Assembly (NCBI GenBank): GCA_023653785.1 | Contig: JAMKCH010001582.1 | Coordinates: 1-64,000, forward strand | DNA length: 64,000 nt | Reading direction: 5' to 3' | Source of the DNA: Ophioderma brevispina | Taxonomy: Eukaryota; Echinodermata; Ophiuroidea; Amphilepidida; Ophiodermatidae | Shown: in pieces, positions 24,501-36,500 of the stretch | Layout: every line of letters starts with the position of its first letter | Position numbering within the stretch: position 1 is the stretch's first letter | The notes under the pieces: generated by a model | Seen by the model: only the letters and a program-made list of their open reading frames with translations | Database searches by the model: none | What the model was told of the DNA's origin: nothing | Made by a program: the position numbers and the translations under genes

Positions 24501-27500
24501 TTTTGCTTGATCACATGATTCACATCACATATGTTGACACATGTACACACACGCATGTAGCGCATGCACACATGCACAAACATATACATACACACAAACT
24601 TTAAATTTCAGGCTTATGTATTTGGCCATAAGATTAAAACTAGATGACTTAATAAGATACACTCATTGGACATTTGTCAAAGTGGTCCACATTTGTGACA
24701 CTTTTTTTTAGTTTACAAACAAGGTGGTTATTGAACCACTAGTGCCGTCGCCTTTCACAATCCACCTTTTCTTCACTCTCTGCACAACCTCTAACAACCT
24801 TTGACCTTGGTATATGACCTTTAACCCTACCATGACATGCAAGTCTCTATGGTGCACCTATGACCCGAGTTTGGTGGCAATTGCAGTTAAAGTGTCTATG
24901 CACAAGCAATTTGAAAAAGGTTTACCAAAAATTTAAAATACACACACAGACACACACACACACTGAAGGACATACAGAATTGGGATTAGTATATGCCTCC
25001 TGGAATTCTTAAAGCGGCACTGGCACATTTTCACAAAATATGAAATTTCTTCAATTTGCTCTCAAAATGATAGTCTAGGCCATTGGAAGAACAGAGATAT
25101 ATTTACACATAAAAATAACACACCCCAAAACAGATAGGGACATTGATATGAGGATAAAGACATCCAGGTATTTTGTAGGCCAACTTTTAAGTTTTCCATA
25201 ACTTTAAAGAGACACTGGCACATTTGAAAAATAGTGCGCCCTCAAGATTTTTCAACATCGATATTTTTTTTTTTTTTTTTTTTTACCTATGACCCGAGTT
25301 TGGTGGCAATTGCAGTTAAAGTGTCTATGCACAAGCAATTTGAAAAAGGTTTACCAAAAATTTAAAATACGACACACAGACAGAACACACAACACAAACA
25401 CACACACACACAATGAAGGACCTACAGAATTGGGATTAGATATGCCTCCTGGAATTCTTAAAGCGGCACTGGCACATTTTCACAAAATATGAAATTTCTT
25501 CAATTTGCTCTCAAAATGATAGTCTAGGCCATTGGAAGAGAACAGAGATATATTGTACACATAAATAAAATTACCCAAAAACAGATAGGACATGCTATGA
25601 GGATAAAGACATACAGGTATTTTGTAGGCCAACTTTTAAATTTTCCATAACCTTTAAAGAGACACGGGCACATTTGAATGAAAATAGGCGCCATCAAGAG
25701 TTTTCAAACATCGTATTTTTGCATGGTTGGTAAAGCTTTTATATACAAAAGCCCTCACCCGAAATGATTAAGACCAAATCGCTTCCTATGGGTAAACAGA
25801 ACGATTTTGTAAGTTAACGTCGCCGGCGACGCGAAAATCAGCAGACGACGACAATGGCGTTTAACACTAAAACAGGCACGCCGTATGCTTGTTTTCCACG
25901 CTATGCAAACTGTTTGCGGTCTATAACCTTTGTGGTTTTCATATCAGTGGATATGAGTCAAAAACAGATCATGTAATATAAATTTTGTTGATTAAAGTTA
26001 TGGAAAAACTTTAAAAGTTAGCCTACAAATTACCTGGATGTCTTTATCCTCATATCAATGTCCCTATCTGTTTTGGGGTATGTTATTTGTATGTGTAAAA
26101 TATATCTCTATTCTTCCAATGGCCTAGACTATCATTTGAGAGCAAATTGAAGAAATATATTTTGTGAAAATGTGCCAGTGCCGCTTTAATCAACAAATGT
26201 GTATATTACATGAATATTTTTGACTCGTACTCACTGATATTAAAACCACAAAGGTTATAGACCGATCAAACAGTGTGCATAGCGTGGTAAACATGCATAC
26301 GGCGTGCGTGTTCTTGTGTTAAACGCCATTTTCGTTGTCTGCTGAATTTAACGTCGCCGACGACGCTAAATTATTATAAAATCGTTCTGTTTACCCATAA
26401 GGAAGCTGATTGGTATTAATCTTTTCTGGTGCGGGCATTTGTATCTAAAAGCCTTACTACCATGCAAAAATATCGATTCTGAAAAATCTTGAGGGCGCAC
26501 TATTTTTTCAAATGTGCCAGTGTCTCTTTAAAGGCAACACAACAACCAGAAAACAATGAATACTTGCCAACAGATGTGCATGTGAGCATATCTGTTCCTG
26601 ATCTGTTAAGAGCAAGCTTGAGACTACCATCTGATTCACTGACTCTCAGTGACGCCATGTTAAATACAACTTGGGTTTGAGTTTGGTCCACAACTGAAGC
26701 TGAATAAGGAAAGCAATCAAGACAAGAGGGGTAACTGGGGGTCAAGGAAAAAAATTAAAGAGTCATAAGGACATTTCCAGAAAGAAACGTCCTCAAATTT
26801 TGTCACACCCTAGATTTTTGCATATTTGAAATGCTTACTAATAATGTATTAGAATACACCTGAAGTGAATAAGCCGAATATGCCGTCTTTGTATAATAAT
26901 AAGATGACGATTTACTAATCAAAGCATGGTTTTCTCTTCGATTACGATAGTGGGCAAGTTCAAAAACAAATTTTGCAGTTTTCTTTTGTACTTGTTTGTC
27001 CAATACACTTTCGAAACGTTCTCGGTAGGTGGTCTACAACCGATCAAGAGCAATTTATGAGAAATTTGTATTCTCAAAAATGTCCTCCTGTCACTTTAAG
27101 TGCATTTGATTGCCACAGCTCTCCTTAAAGGGATTAGCAGCGATAATGCGAGAGAATCGAAAAAATGTGGAAATGCATTTTTTAAACTTATAAATCAGGG
27201 ATAAGTGTGTACAATTCCATATAACTGCTTTAATGTTGAAACAAACCACCAAATAGTGAAAAAAATTAAGTATTTGAGGAAATTTGTCATACAGTCTCCC
27301 GCAAATAGATATACAGCTACGGCATCTCAAAATCTGCACTAAACAGCTGATTGTGGTTTACACCAGTACAAAATAAACAAAGATCAATAATATTTGTGTT
27401 TGAGGTCAAGCTGTATTGATCATGGTGCACAATATCACAGTGGCGTAGCTAGGGAAAGTGGCGCCCGGGGCAAGATGTTAACGTGGGGCCCCCTTAGCGT

Positions 27501-30500
27501 ATTGCGTAAGCAATAATGGGTAGAAATCCAGAGGGCAGTGGCCCCGGGGAAAAGCTCCTTGCAGAGGTCCAGGGGGCAGAGCCCCCGCTCTCGGGTTTTA
27601 GCATGTTTGAGTGCCTTCGGAGAGCTCTCAGCCGGGGCTCTCAGTTATCTCATTATCTTGAAGCATATGAACTATATTTATATTGCCCCTGGGGGGGGGG
27701 GGGGGGGGGGGGGCAGAGTCTCCGGAAGCTCTTGGGTTTTAGCATAATTATGAGAGTACCTTCAGAGAGCTCTCAGTTATCCTATTATCTTGAAGCAGAC
27801 AAACTATACTGGCCCTGACGGGGGTCCAGGGGCGAAACCCCTGGAATCCCCCAGGTTTTAGCTTGTGTGAGCGGAGGGCTCTCATTATCTCATTATGAAG
27901 CAGATGAACTCTACTGCGCCTGGCAAGGTTCCAGGGGCGGAGCCCACACAAGCTCTCGGGTGTTAGTAAGTTTGAGTGGCTTGGGAGAGGTCTCAGTTTT
28001 ATAATGCATTAATTTTGAAGCAGATGAACTATACTGCCCCTGGCGGGGGGTCCAGGGGGTAGAGCCCCCGGAAGCTCTCGGATTTTAGCATATTTGAGTG
28101 CCTTCTGAGAGCTCTCAGTTATATCATTATCTTGCCTGTTTCAAACATTTTTTGTGTCAATTTTATTTTTCCCCAACGTCATTTCAGTGCCCCCCTGGGG
28201 TGGCGCCCCCTTTGCCCTCCCCAAGCTACGCCACTGCAATATCACCCTGAAAATCTGTGATATTCACTGGAAAGGCTTTTTTGATCTCAAGTCGGAATTT
28301 TGATACGCACGTATAGAAATTACAGAATCAGATAAGTATTGTCTTGTCTTTAATACACAGATTTCAAGCCAACCACTTGCAGGTTATGTTCGCACATCCA
28401 TGCCAGTAACAAAAATATAAAAATATGAATTTTTATGATTTTTATTGATGTTTCGGATTAGCAAATCGCTGCTAATCCCTTTAAGTGCATTGTAGGAGAG
28501 TGATTTGTAACTCCTCTTGGAAGATCATTGCAGTGGTAAATGTTCTTAAATTCTCCTCTGAATACTCCATAATTTGACATCAGAGCTTTTAGGAGAGCAC
28601 TACCTCTTTTTTAAAAGACAGTCTCTGTAGTGGTTAATGTTCTTAATTTCTCCCCCAAATACTCTCCTTAATTTGACAAGGAGGGCGTTTAGGAGAGCAC
28701 TACGTCTTTTTTAAAAGATGACGTCTGTAAATGCATGAATCAGATCACTGAACCAATGGCAATGGTGAAAAATAGGGATGAATAAATGATAGCCTATATA
28801 TCTGAACAGGGATTACGGAAAATACAGAATGTAAATTTGTTCTCGTTACCTGGATAGCCATCGATCTGCACTTCACACAATGTCAAATCTAGTCTTGTCA
28901 ATCCACCAGCACCCATCTTGCGAACATACACGAATTGACCGACGGTGTTCTCGGAACATGTTCTTGTAAAGGATGAACCTGGAGTTGAACTGGCTGTGAT
29001 ATCGCTTTGTGTTGAAATGACTGAACCACAGGCAATGTTTCCTGAACCACTTCCTCCGCAGGAACCAATGAAGATCTGCACTCCTGCCAGTGAGTTAGAT
29101 GCTGTGAAATAAGAAATTAGTCTCATCACAGAAATGTAAAAATGTGTCAAAACTTAGGCCAAAGTTTGTCTCAGGTATCGCAGATCCAAGACTAGTCATG
29201 TTTGGACTTACTAAAATGCATTAAGAAAATACATGTGCCTTCCCCTTCCCTTTAAAAAGCTGGTTACACCACTGCCCACGCAGCCCTATATTTGATCTGG
29301 GGGATGCTTTAGCAGCATGAGTGTGATAAAAATATATGGATGCTTTATAGGTGCAGAGTCATTAAAGCAATAATAGCACATTTTTGAAGAGAACCCCCAA
29401 TTTTCAAAATTTGAGATTTTTGCACAGTTGTGTTGGTAATTGTCTAGTACACTATACCTGCAGACGGTAATAATCAAAATTGTGTATTTGTCATAAAAGA
29501 AACAATTTTGTAAATTGAATCGAGATCTCAGATTGTAATTCAACGGGGCGGAGCTGGAAATGCCAAAATCCTGTCCGTCCATTATAAAAAAAATGCCACC
29601 TCACGAAAATGACCTCTAACTTGACTTGTGCCTGAACCAATGAAACAGCTAATACATGAGCATAGACACGTCCATAGTGCTATTTCCCAGCTATTTCTTT
29701 TTGGAAGGCCATTTCCAGCAGCCATAAAATTATCGGAGATCTCCAATATCAATTATTCTAATTACAAAATTCCTTCGTTTGCGACACATAGACATTTTTT
29801 AGCTTAACCATTTACAGGTATAGTTTACTCTTCAAAAAAAATGTGGTGTTATTGCTTTAATTTCTATGGAACTACTGTGCATCATGGGAGAATCCCTTTC
29901 AACAACACAACATTTGAATAGCAGTTCAAAGCAAGGTTTGCTGTTTTCTTTTGCACTTGTTTGTCCAATAAACCTTCAAAACGTTCTCAGTTGGTGGCCT
30001 ACAATCGCTCATGTGCAATTTGATAGAAATTTGTATCCTCAAAAAATATCCTCCCGTCACATTAACACATAGCTTGGAAATGCAATGGTCATCTCAACCT
30101 ATTTTGTCAGAAACACAATGCTTTGAATATTCTATTAATAACAGCATAGAAAAATATAATAAAATTGTGTTGAATTGCAAAGGCTTCAATTTTACACAAA
30201 TAATATTGTGGGGTCAGGGGCAGATCCAGAATTTCACAATAGAAGGGCGCCAATATATCTACACGGCCGCCAATACCCTTTACCGTCATTCTTAGAGAGA
30301 TCTACAGGGCCCCCTGTGCGTTAAAAAGTAATTTTTATAGATATATTTTATAGAGTGCCCAGTGCTCTGTGCGGCGCCTGGCACCCTATGCTCTGCAAAA
30401 AAATTGCGGGGGCGTGCGCGGGGGCCCCCCTAAATCCGCCCGTGTGGGGTGCCAAAGCAGTGAAGGAATAGCCTTTCAGCCAGCAGACGATATTGTGCTG

Positions 30501-33500
30501 TGAAAGGCTCAATGCAAGTGAAAATGGTATACCAAAAGAGCTGTTTAGGAAGCATGCCACAACGGTGCAATGTCCTTTTATTATTCAAGGATTATATCCA
30601 GCCAATGAATTTGTTCAAATTGAAGCCCTTAAATCGCATAAATTGCATTTTTCTTTTCCATATGTAGTTGACCTACCAAGTATCTGTCTGTGTGTGTGTT
30701 CGACAAAAGTTTAAGAATACTAGCCTGATCAAAGTATGTCTAAAATCCCCCTTGAATTTGCCAGTAAAATTAAAAGCAATGGAAACCAGGTCAACAATTC
30801 ATTTGAAAAATTGCTGTCAGATTTTTCTAGCAGACAAAATGGCCCATAAAAATATACACATTTTGAGAAAAATATCATAGTCCTCGGAAGTTGTGTCGCC
30901 TGTGGTTGCGCGTTTGTGAATGATAGGCCTCATATGACCTTGACACCTGACTTTTTACCTCATAACCCAAATGAGGTTTTGCATTGCAATATCCAAAAAC
31001 CAAGTTTTTGGGTCAAATATGCAAGCTTAGTTTTGTTGGAAACCGGTGTGCAAATTATGGTCCCTGGTCATATGAAGCAGAAAATTCATTTCAATTCTGT
31101 GGGTGCAGCTCTGTATACAATTTGAGGTCAGTTTTGGTGACCCCTATAGACCATGTGACCCTTGTTACATTTGCCAACTAAATGACAAAACCAAATGCCA
31201 AACACTGTGTAAAATAAGACAGACGAAACAATTTGAACCAGTTTTCAAACAAAATCGGGAGCACTGGGTAATGTTTACCCGGATAACATTGAACCCTAAT
31301 AGGGAGTACCTGTTTAACTAAAGGTCAGTAACCTAGCAAAAATAATATTTTTTTAATCCTTATAATGAGGCCAAATATATTGGTGTAATTTAACACAATT
31401 TGGACTGATTTCAAAATTTACCACTTTACTAATATTATCCTTTATTTTATAAAGGTTCCACACATTCCCAGAGGTGGACCAAAAAAGTCTGATTTTTTTT
31501 TTCCAGCACTTTCAAAACCAATAGGAAACATCCGGCAAACCTTTTACTCTAAACTTTCTAGAATGGGATTCTTGTTTATAACTCTAATAGTAAGACAAGG
31601 CTAACGATTTCCAAGACCAATGATATTACTAAGGATGTTGGATTGTGGTTCAGAACCACTTCACACTGTCACAGCCCAGAACGTAAAAGGGTGGGGTGTT
31701 TTCATAAAAAGGGTGTATTGAAAATTAAAAAGGATGGCCGTTAACACACAAGAAGACGCACGCCGTATGCATGTTTACCTCGCTATGCACACTGTTTGAT
31801 CGGTCTAACCTTTGTGGTTTTAATTCAGGGAGTACGAGTCAAAGGTATTTTAATTTAATATACTAATAAGATGAGATTTACTAATCAAAGCATGGTTTTT
31901 TTTCGATTACGATAGTGGGCAAGGTCAAACAAAACAAATTTTGCATTTTTCTTTTGTCTTGTTTTTCCAATACACTTCGAAACGTTCTCGGTAGGTGGTC
32001 TACAACCGATCAAGAGCATTTATGAGAAATTTGGTATTCTCAAAAATGTCCTCCGCGTCACTTTAGTGCATTTGATTTCCCAGCTCCTCCTAAAGGGATT
32101 GCAGCGATATGCGAGAGCATTGAAAAATTTGGAATGCATTTTTTAAACTTTAAATCAGGGATAAGTGTGTACAATTCCATATACTGCTTTAATGTTTGAA
32201 TCAAACCACCAAATAGTGAAAAAAATTAAGCTATTTGAGGAAATTTGTCATACAGTCTCCCGCAATAGATATAACAGCTACGGCATCTCAAAATCTTCAC
32301 TAAACAGCTGATTGTGTTTTACACCCATACAAAAATAAACAAAGATCATAATATTTGTGTTGAGGTCAGCTGTTTGATCATGGTGCACATTCACGTGGCG
32401 TAGCTAGGGAATTTGGCGCCCGGGCGGGGCAAGATGTTAACGGGGGGCCCCCTTAGCGTGATTGCGTAAGCAATAATGGGTAGAAATCCAGAGGGCAGTG
32501 GCCCCGGGGAAAGCTCTCTTGCAGAGGGCATGGGGCAGAGCCCCCGCTCTCGGTTTTAGCATGTTTTGAGTGCCTTGTGGGGGCTTCTCATTTATCTCAT
32601 TAAATTATCTTGAACACATGACCTATATTTATATTGCCCCTGGCAGGGGTCCGGGGTGGTGGGGGGGGTGGCAGATCTCGGAAGCTCTTGGGTTTTATAA
32701 TAATTTATATATACCATTCAGAGAGCTCTCAGTTATCCTATTATCTTGAAGCAGACAAACCTATACTACTGGCCCTGACAGGGGGTCATGGGCGAAGCCC
32801 CTGGATCCCCAGGTTTTTAGCTTGGTGTGAGCGGAGGGCTCCACTTATCTCATTATGAAGCAGATGAACTCTACGGCCCCTGCAAGGTTCCAGTGGCGAG
32901 CCCACACAAGTCTCGGGTGTCAGTAATTTTGAGGTGGCTGGGGAGAGGTCTCAGTTTTATAATGCATTATCTTAAAGCAGATGAAGATACTGCCCCTGGG
33001 CGGGGTCCAGGGGGAGAGCCCCCGGAAACTCTCGGCTTTTAGCCTAATTTGAGTGCCTTCTTATAGCTCTCCATTATACATTATCTGCCTGTTACTAACA
33101 TTTGTGCAATTTTAATTTTTCCCAACTCTTTCGTGCCCCCCTGGGGTGGCGCCGGGGCACTGCCCCCCTTTGCCCTCCCCACGCTATGCACTGCAATATC
33201 ACCCTGAACATCTGTGATATTCAACTGGAACGGCTTTTTTGATCTCACACCATCGGATTTTTTTGATACAGCACGTATAGAAATTACAAAATCAATAAGT
33301 ATTGTCTTGTCTTTATACACAGATTGCAAGCCCCACCACTTGCAGGTTAGTTCGCACACCATGCCAGTAACAAAAAATTAAAAATATGAATTTTTATGAT
33401 TTTGTCGATGTTTCGGATATAACAATCTCTGCTAATTCGCCCTTTACGTGCATTGTAGGAGAGTGATTTGTTAACTCCTCTCTTGAAGAATCAGTGCAGT

Positions 33501-36500
33501 GGTAAATGTTCTTAAATTCTCCTCTGAATACTTCTTAATTTGAACACTCTTCAGCTTTTAGGAGATTCACTAACCTCTTTTTTAAAAGACGTGCTGTAGT
33601 GGTTATGTTCTTAATTTCTCCCCCAAATACTCTCCTTAATTTGACCGGAGTGGGCGTTTAGGAGGAGACACACTTCTTTTTTTAAAGAGAACGTCTGTAA
33701 ATGCATGAATCAGATCACTGAACCAATGTCATGGTGAAACATAGGATAATAAATGATAGCCTATATATCTCTGACAGGGATTACGGAAAATAACAGAATG
33801 TACATTTGTTCTCGTTACCTGGATAGCCATCGATTTGCACTTCACACAACGTCAATCTAGTCATTGGTCCGATTCCACCATTACCATATTGGCGACATAC
33901 ACATTGACCCGACTGTGTTTTCTCAGAACATGGTTCTTGTAAGGATGAACCTGGAGTTAAAAACTGTCTGTGGTATCGCTTGAGTTGAAATGGCTGAAAC
34001 CGCAGCGATGTTTCCTGATACCACTACTTTCCTTCCTCCGCATGACCGTGAGATCTCACTCCTTGCCAGTGGAGTTAGATCCTGTGAACTATGAAAGTGA
34101 AATAGTCTCATCAAACAAAATGTCAAAATGTGCAAAAATTAGGCCAAAGGCAGCGCGCGGATGATCCAGGGAGGGGGCGTAGGGGCGCGTGCCCCCTTTA
34201 TTCTGCAACCTCTTGCAAATCAGCCCATTTTGAGCTATTTTGGACCCAGTTACAGCCTTTCAGCCCCCCAAGACTCTATCCATATTTTACTTACTAAAAG
34301 CATAAGAGATTCAATCCCCCCGGTCGGAATCTTCCCCCTGTGAAATGATTGATTTTCTGCACACATGCCAATTTGCAGTGAATTAAAACAACAAAGGCCT
34401 ATACCCTGTGCTAACAACTTTAATATATGCGTTCCCCCTAAAGGTTCGTGTGTCAGCTCTCATATCCAGAAGAAGAACACAATACATACATACATATTTG
34501 GCATTTTAGCGCCATTACATTTAACCAACTGACGCCGAACAGCAAATTCAAAGTACCAAATTGACCGCAAACATGCATCAAAAGCTACTGTGGAAAAAGA
34601 TGATATTTAAGCCATTTTTTCAACTAGTCACTGACTCAGCTGTACGGATGTTAACAGGCAGATTGTCCATAATTTTGGGCTGCAAGTGAGAATTGCCTAT
34701 CAGCTGCTGAAGGAGACATTTTCGTAACATTTTTGGGTTCAGAAAGACGAGTATAATCTTTAGCTGAGCGAAGACCCAGAAAACGAGTTTTGAATCGCGT
34801 AAAGACTAAACATATGCAAGATAGGCTGGAGCATATCCATTTAGGCATTTAACCCTGTAAACAGTTAAAAAAAAACCATCTTGTAGGATGCGGCTCTCTC
34901 AGGACGCCAATGAAGTCCTTGCGATATTGACTACCATGTCCATATTTTGATGCTGAGAACTGCCTGGCAGCCCATTTTGAAGATCGAATTTATTGAGGGA
35001 AAGTGTTTTGCTCCAGTAAGAGGGAATTTACGTAATCCCTCCTTGAAAGAACAAGTGATCGCACAATACTATTGCAGGTGTTCAAAAGAATCCAAATCAA
35101 CAAACAAAAAAACAATAAACAACTACAAAAACAAAAAGTAAAATTAAAAAAAAAAGCTGGTTACCCACTGCCCACACGGCCCCTATATTTGATCTGGGGC
35201 TGCTTTAGCAGCACAATGTGAATTAAAAATTATGACCTTTTAAAAACCGCGGCTATCTTAGGCAGTGGATGCGGAGCGCGCCCCATCACCCAGCTGTGTT
35301 CAGAAATGTGACTCACATTAATTCAAATTCCACTCGATCGGTATCGGTCACATTCATGAACATCCGGGGGGGCTTGGGCGCGCTCACTGCATCACCGCTT
35401 CTGCATAAGCCCGGTTTTCTAAAGGTCGTAACGGTGGAGCTTTTATGGTGCAGGGTCATTAAAGCATAATAGCACATTTTGAAAGCGCCCTCAATGTTCA
35501 AACTCGGGATTTTTGCACAGTGTGTTTAGTGGTCTAGTAAACTATACCTGCGAACTGTACTACGCAAAAGTGCGTTATTTTGTCAAAAAGAAACAATTTA
35601 GTAAATTGAATCGAGGGGAAATCCCAGATTTTAATTATTCAACGGCAGACTGAAATGCAATCCTGTCCGTCCATTATATAAATCATGCCACGTCACGAAA
35701 ATGACCTCAACTACTGCCTTACCAATGAAACCACTATAGATGAGCGTAGACAGGTACATAGTGCTATTTCCAGGCTATTTTCATATGGAAGCCCGTTTCC
35801 CAGCAGCTGTAGATATTATCGGAGATCTCCTATATTAAATTATTCTTTAATTAACCAAATTCTTTTGTTTTTCGACACATAGAATTTTCGAGCCTTTTTA
35901 AACACCATTTACAGTGTTTACTAGCAGTTTTACAATGCAACTGTGCAAAAAAATCTCAAAATTTTTTGGAAATTGGGGGCGCTCTTCAAAAAATGTGTTT
36001 TATTGCTTTAAATTCCTAATGTTGAAAACCACGTGCATCACTGGGTGACAACCCTTTTAAAACATACAAACGTTTGCATAGCAGGCATGTTCAACATAGT
36101 TGTCTGTTTTTCTTTTGCACTTGTTGTCCAACGTCGATCAGTGCAATTTGAGAAAGTTTGTATCCTCAAACAAAGCCTCCTGTCCCTACTTGGAAAAGCA
36201 TGTCATCTAGTTTTGTCAGAACACAAATGCTTTGAAAATTCTATTAATAAGGGCAAAGAAAAAAAAAAAATTGTGTTGAATTGCAAAGAGCTTCAATTTT
36301 ACAGAAATGATATTGTGGGGTGCAAAGCAGTGATGGAAAGCCTTTTTTCAGCCAGCAACTTACAAACTAATCCTGAGAACCACTGTTGTATTTGTGTTGA
36401 AAGGCTCAATACAAGTGATTAAATTTTACAAAGAGTTGTTTACTGAAGCATGCCACAGTGGTGCATGTCTTTTGTTAATCTGACTGGCTTAACTGTCTAT

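Larger units (their letters stand above)
26880..30760. repeat. Segmental duplication, left copy
   Basis: About 3.9 kb repeated in direct orientation at about 31860-36700. It holds the intact fucolectin exon, the TTAA-flanked element at 27125-28484 with its nested hAT-like element, a family-C MITE and an hAT-like insertion (30215-30442) that the right copy lacks. The left copy has few obvious small indels. Confidence 0.85.
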
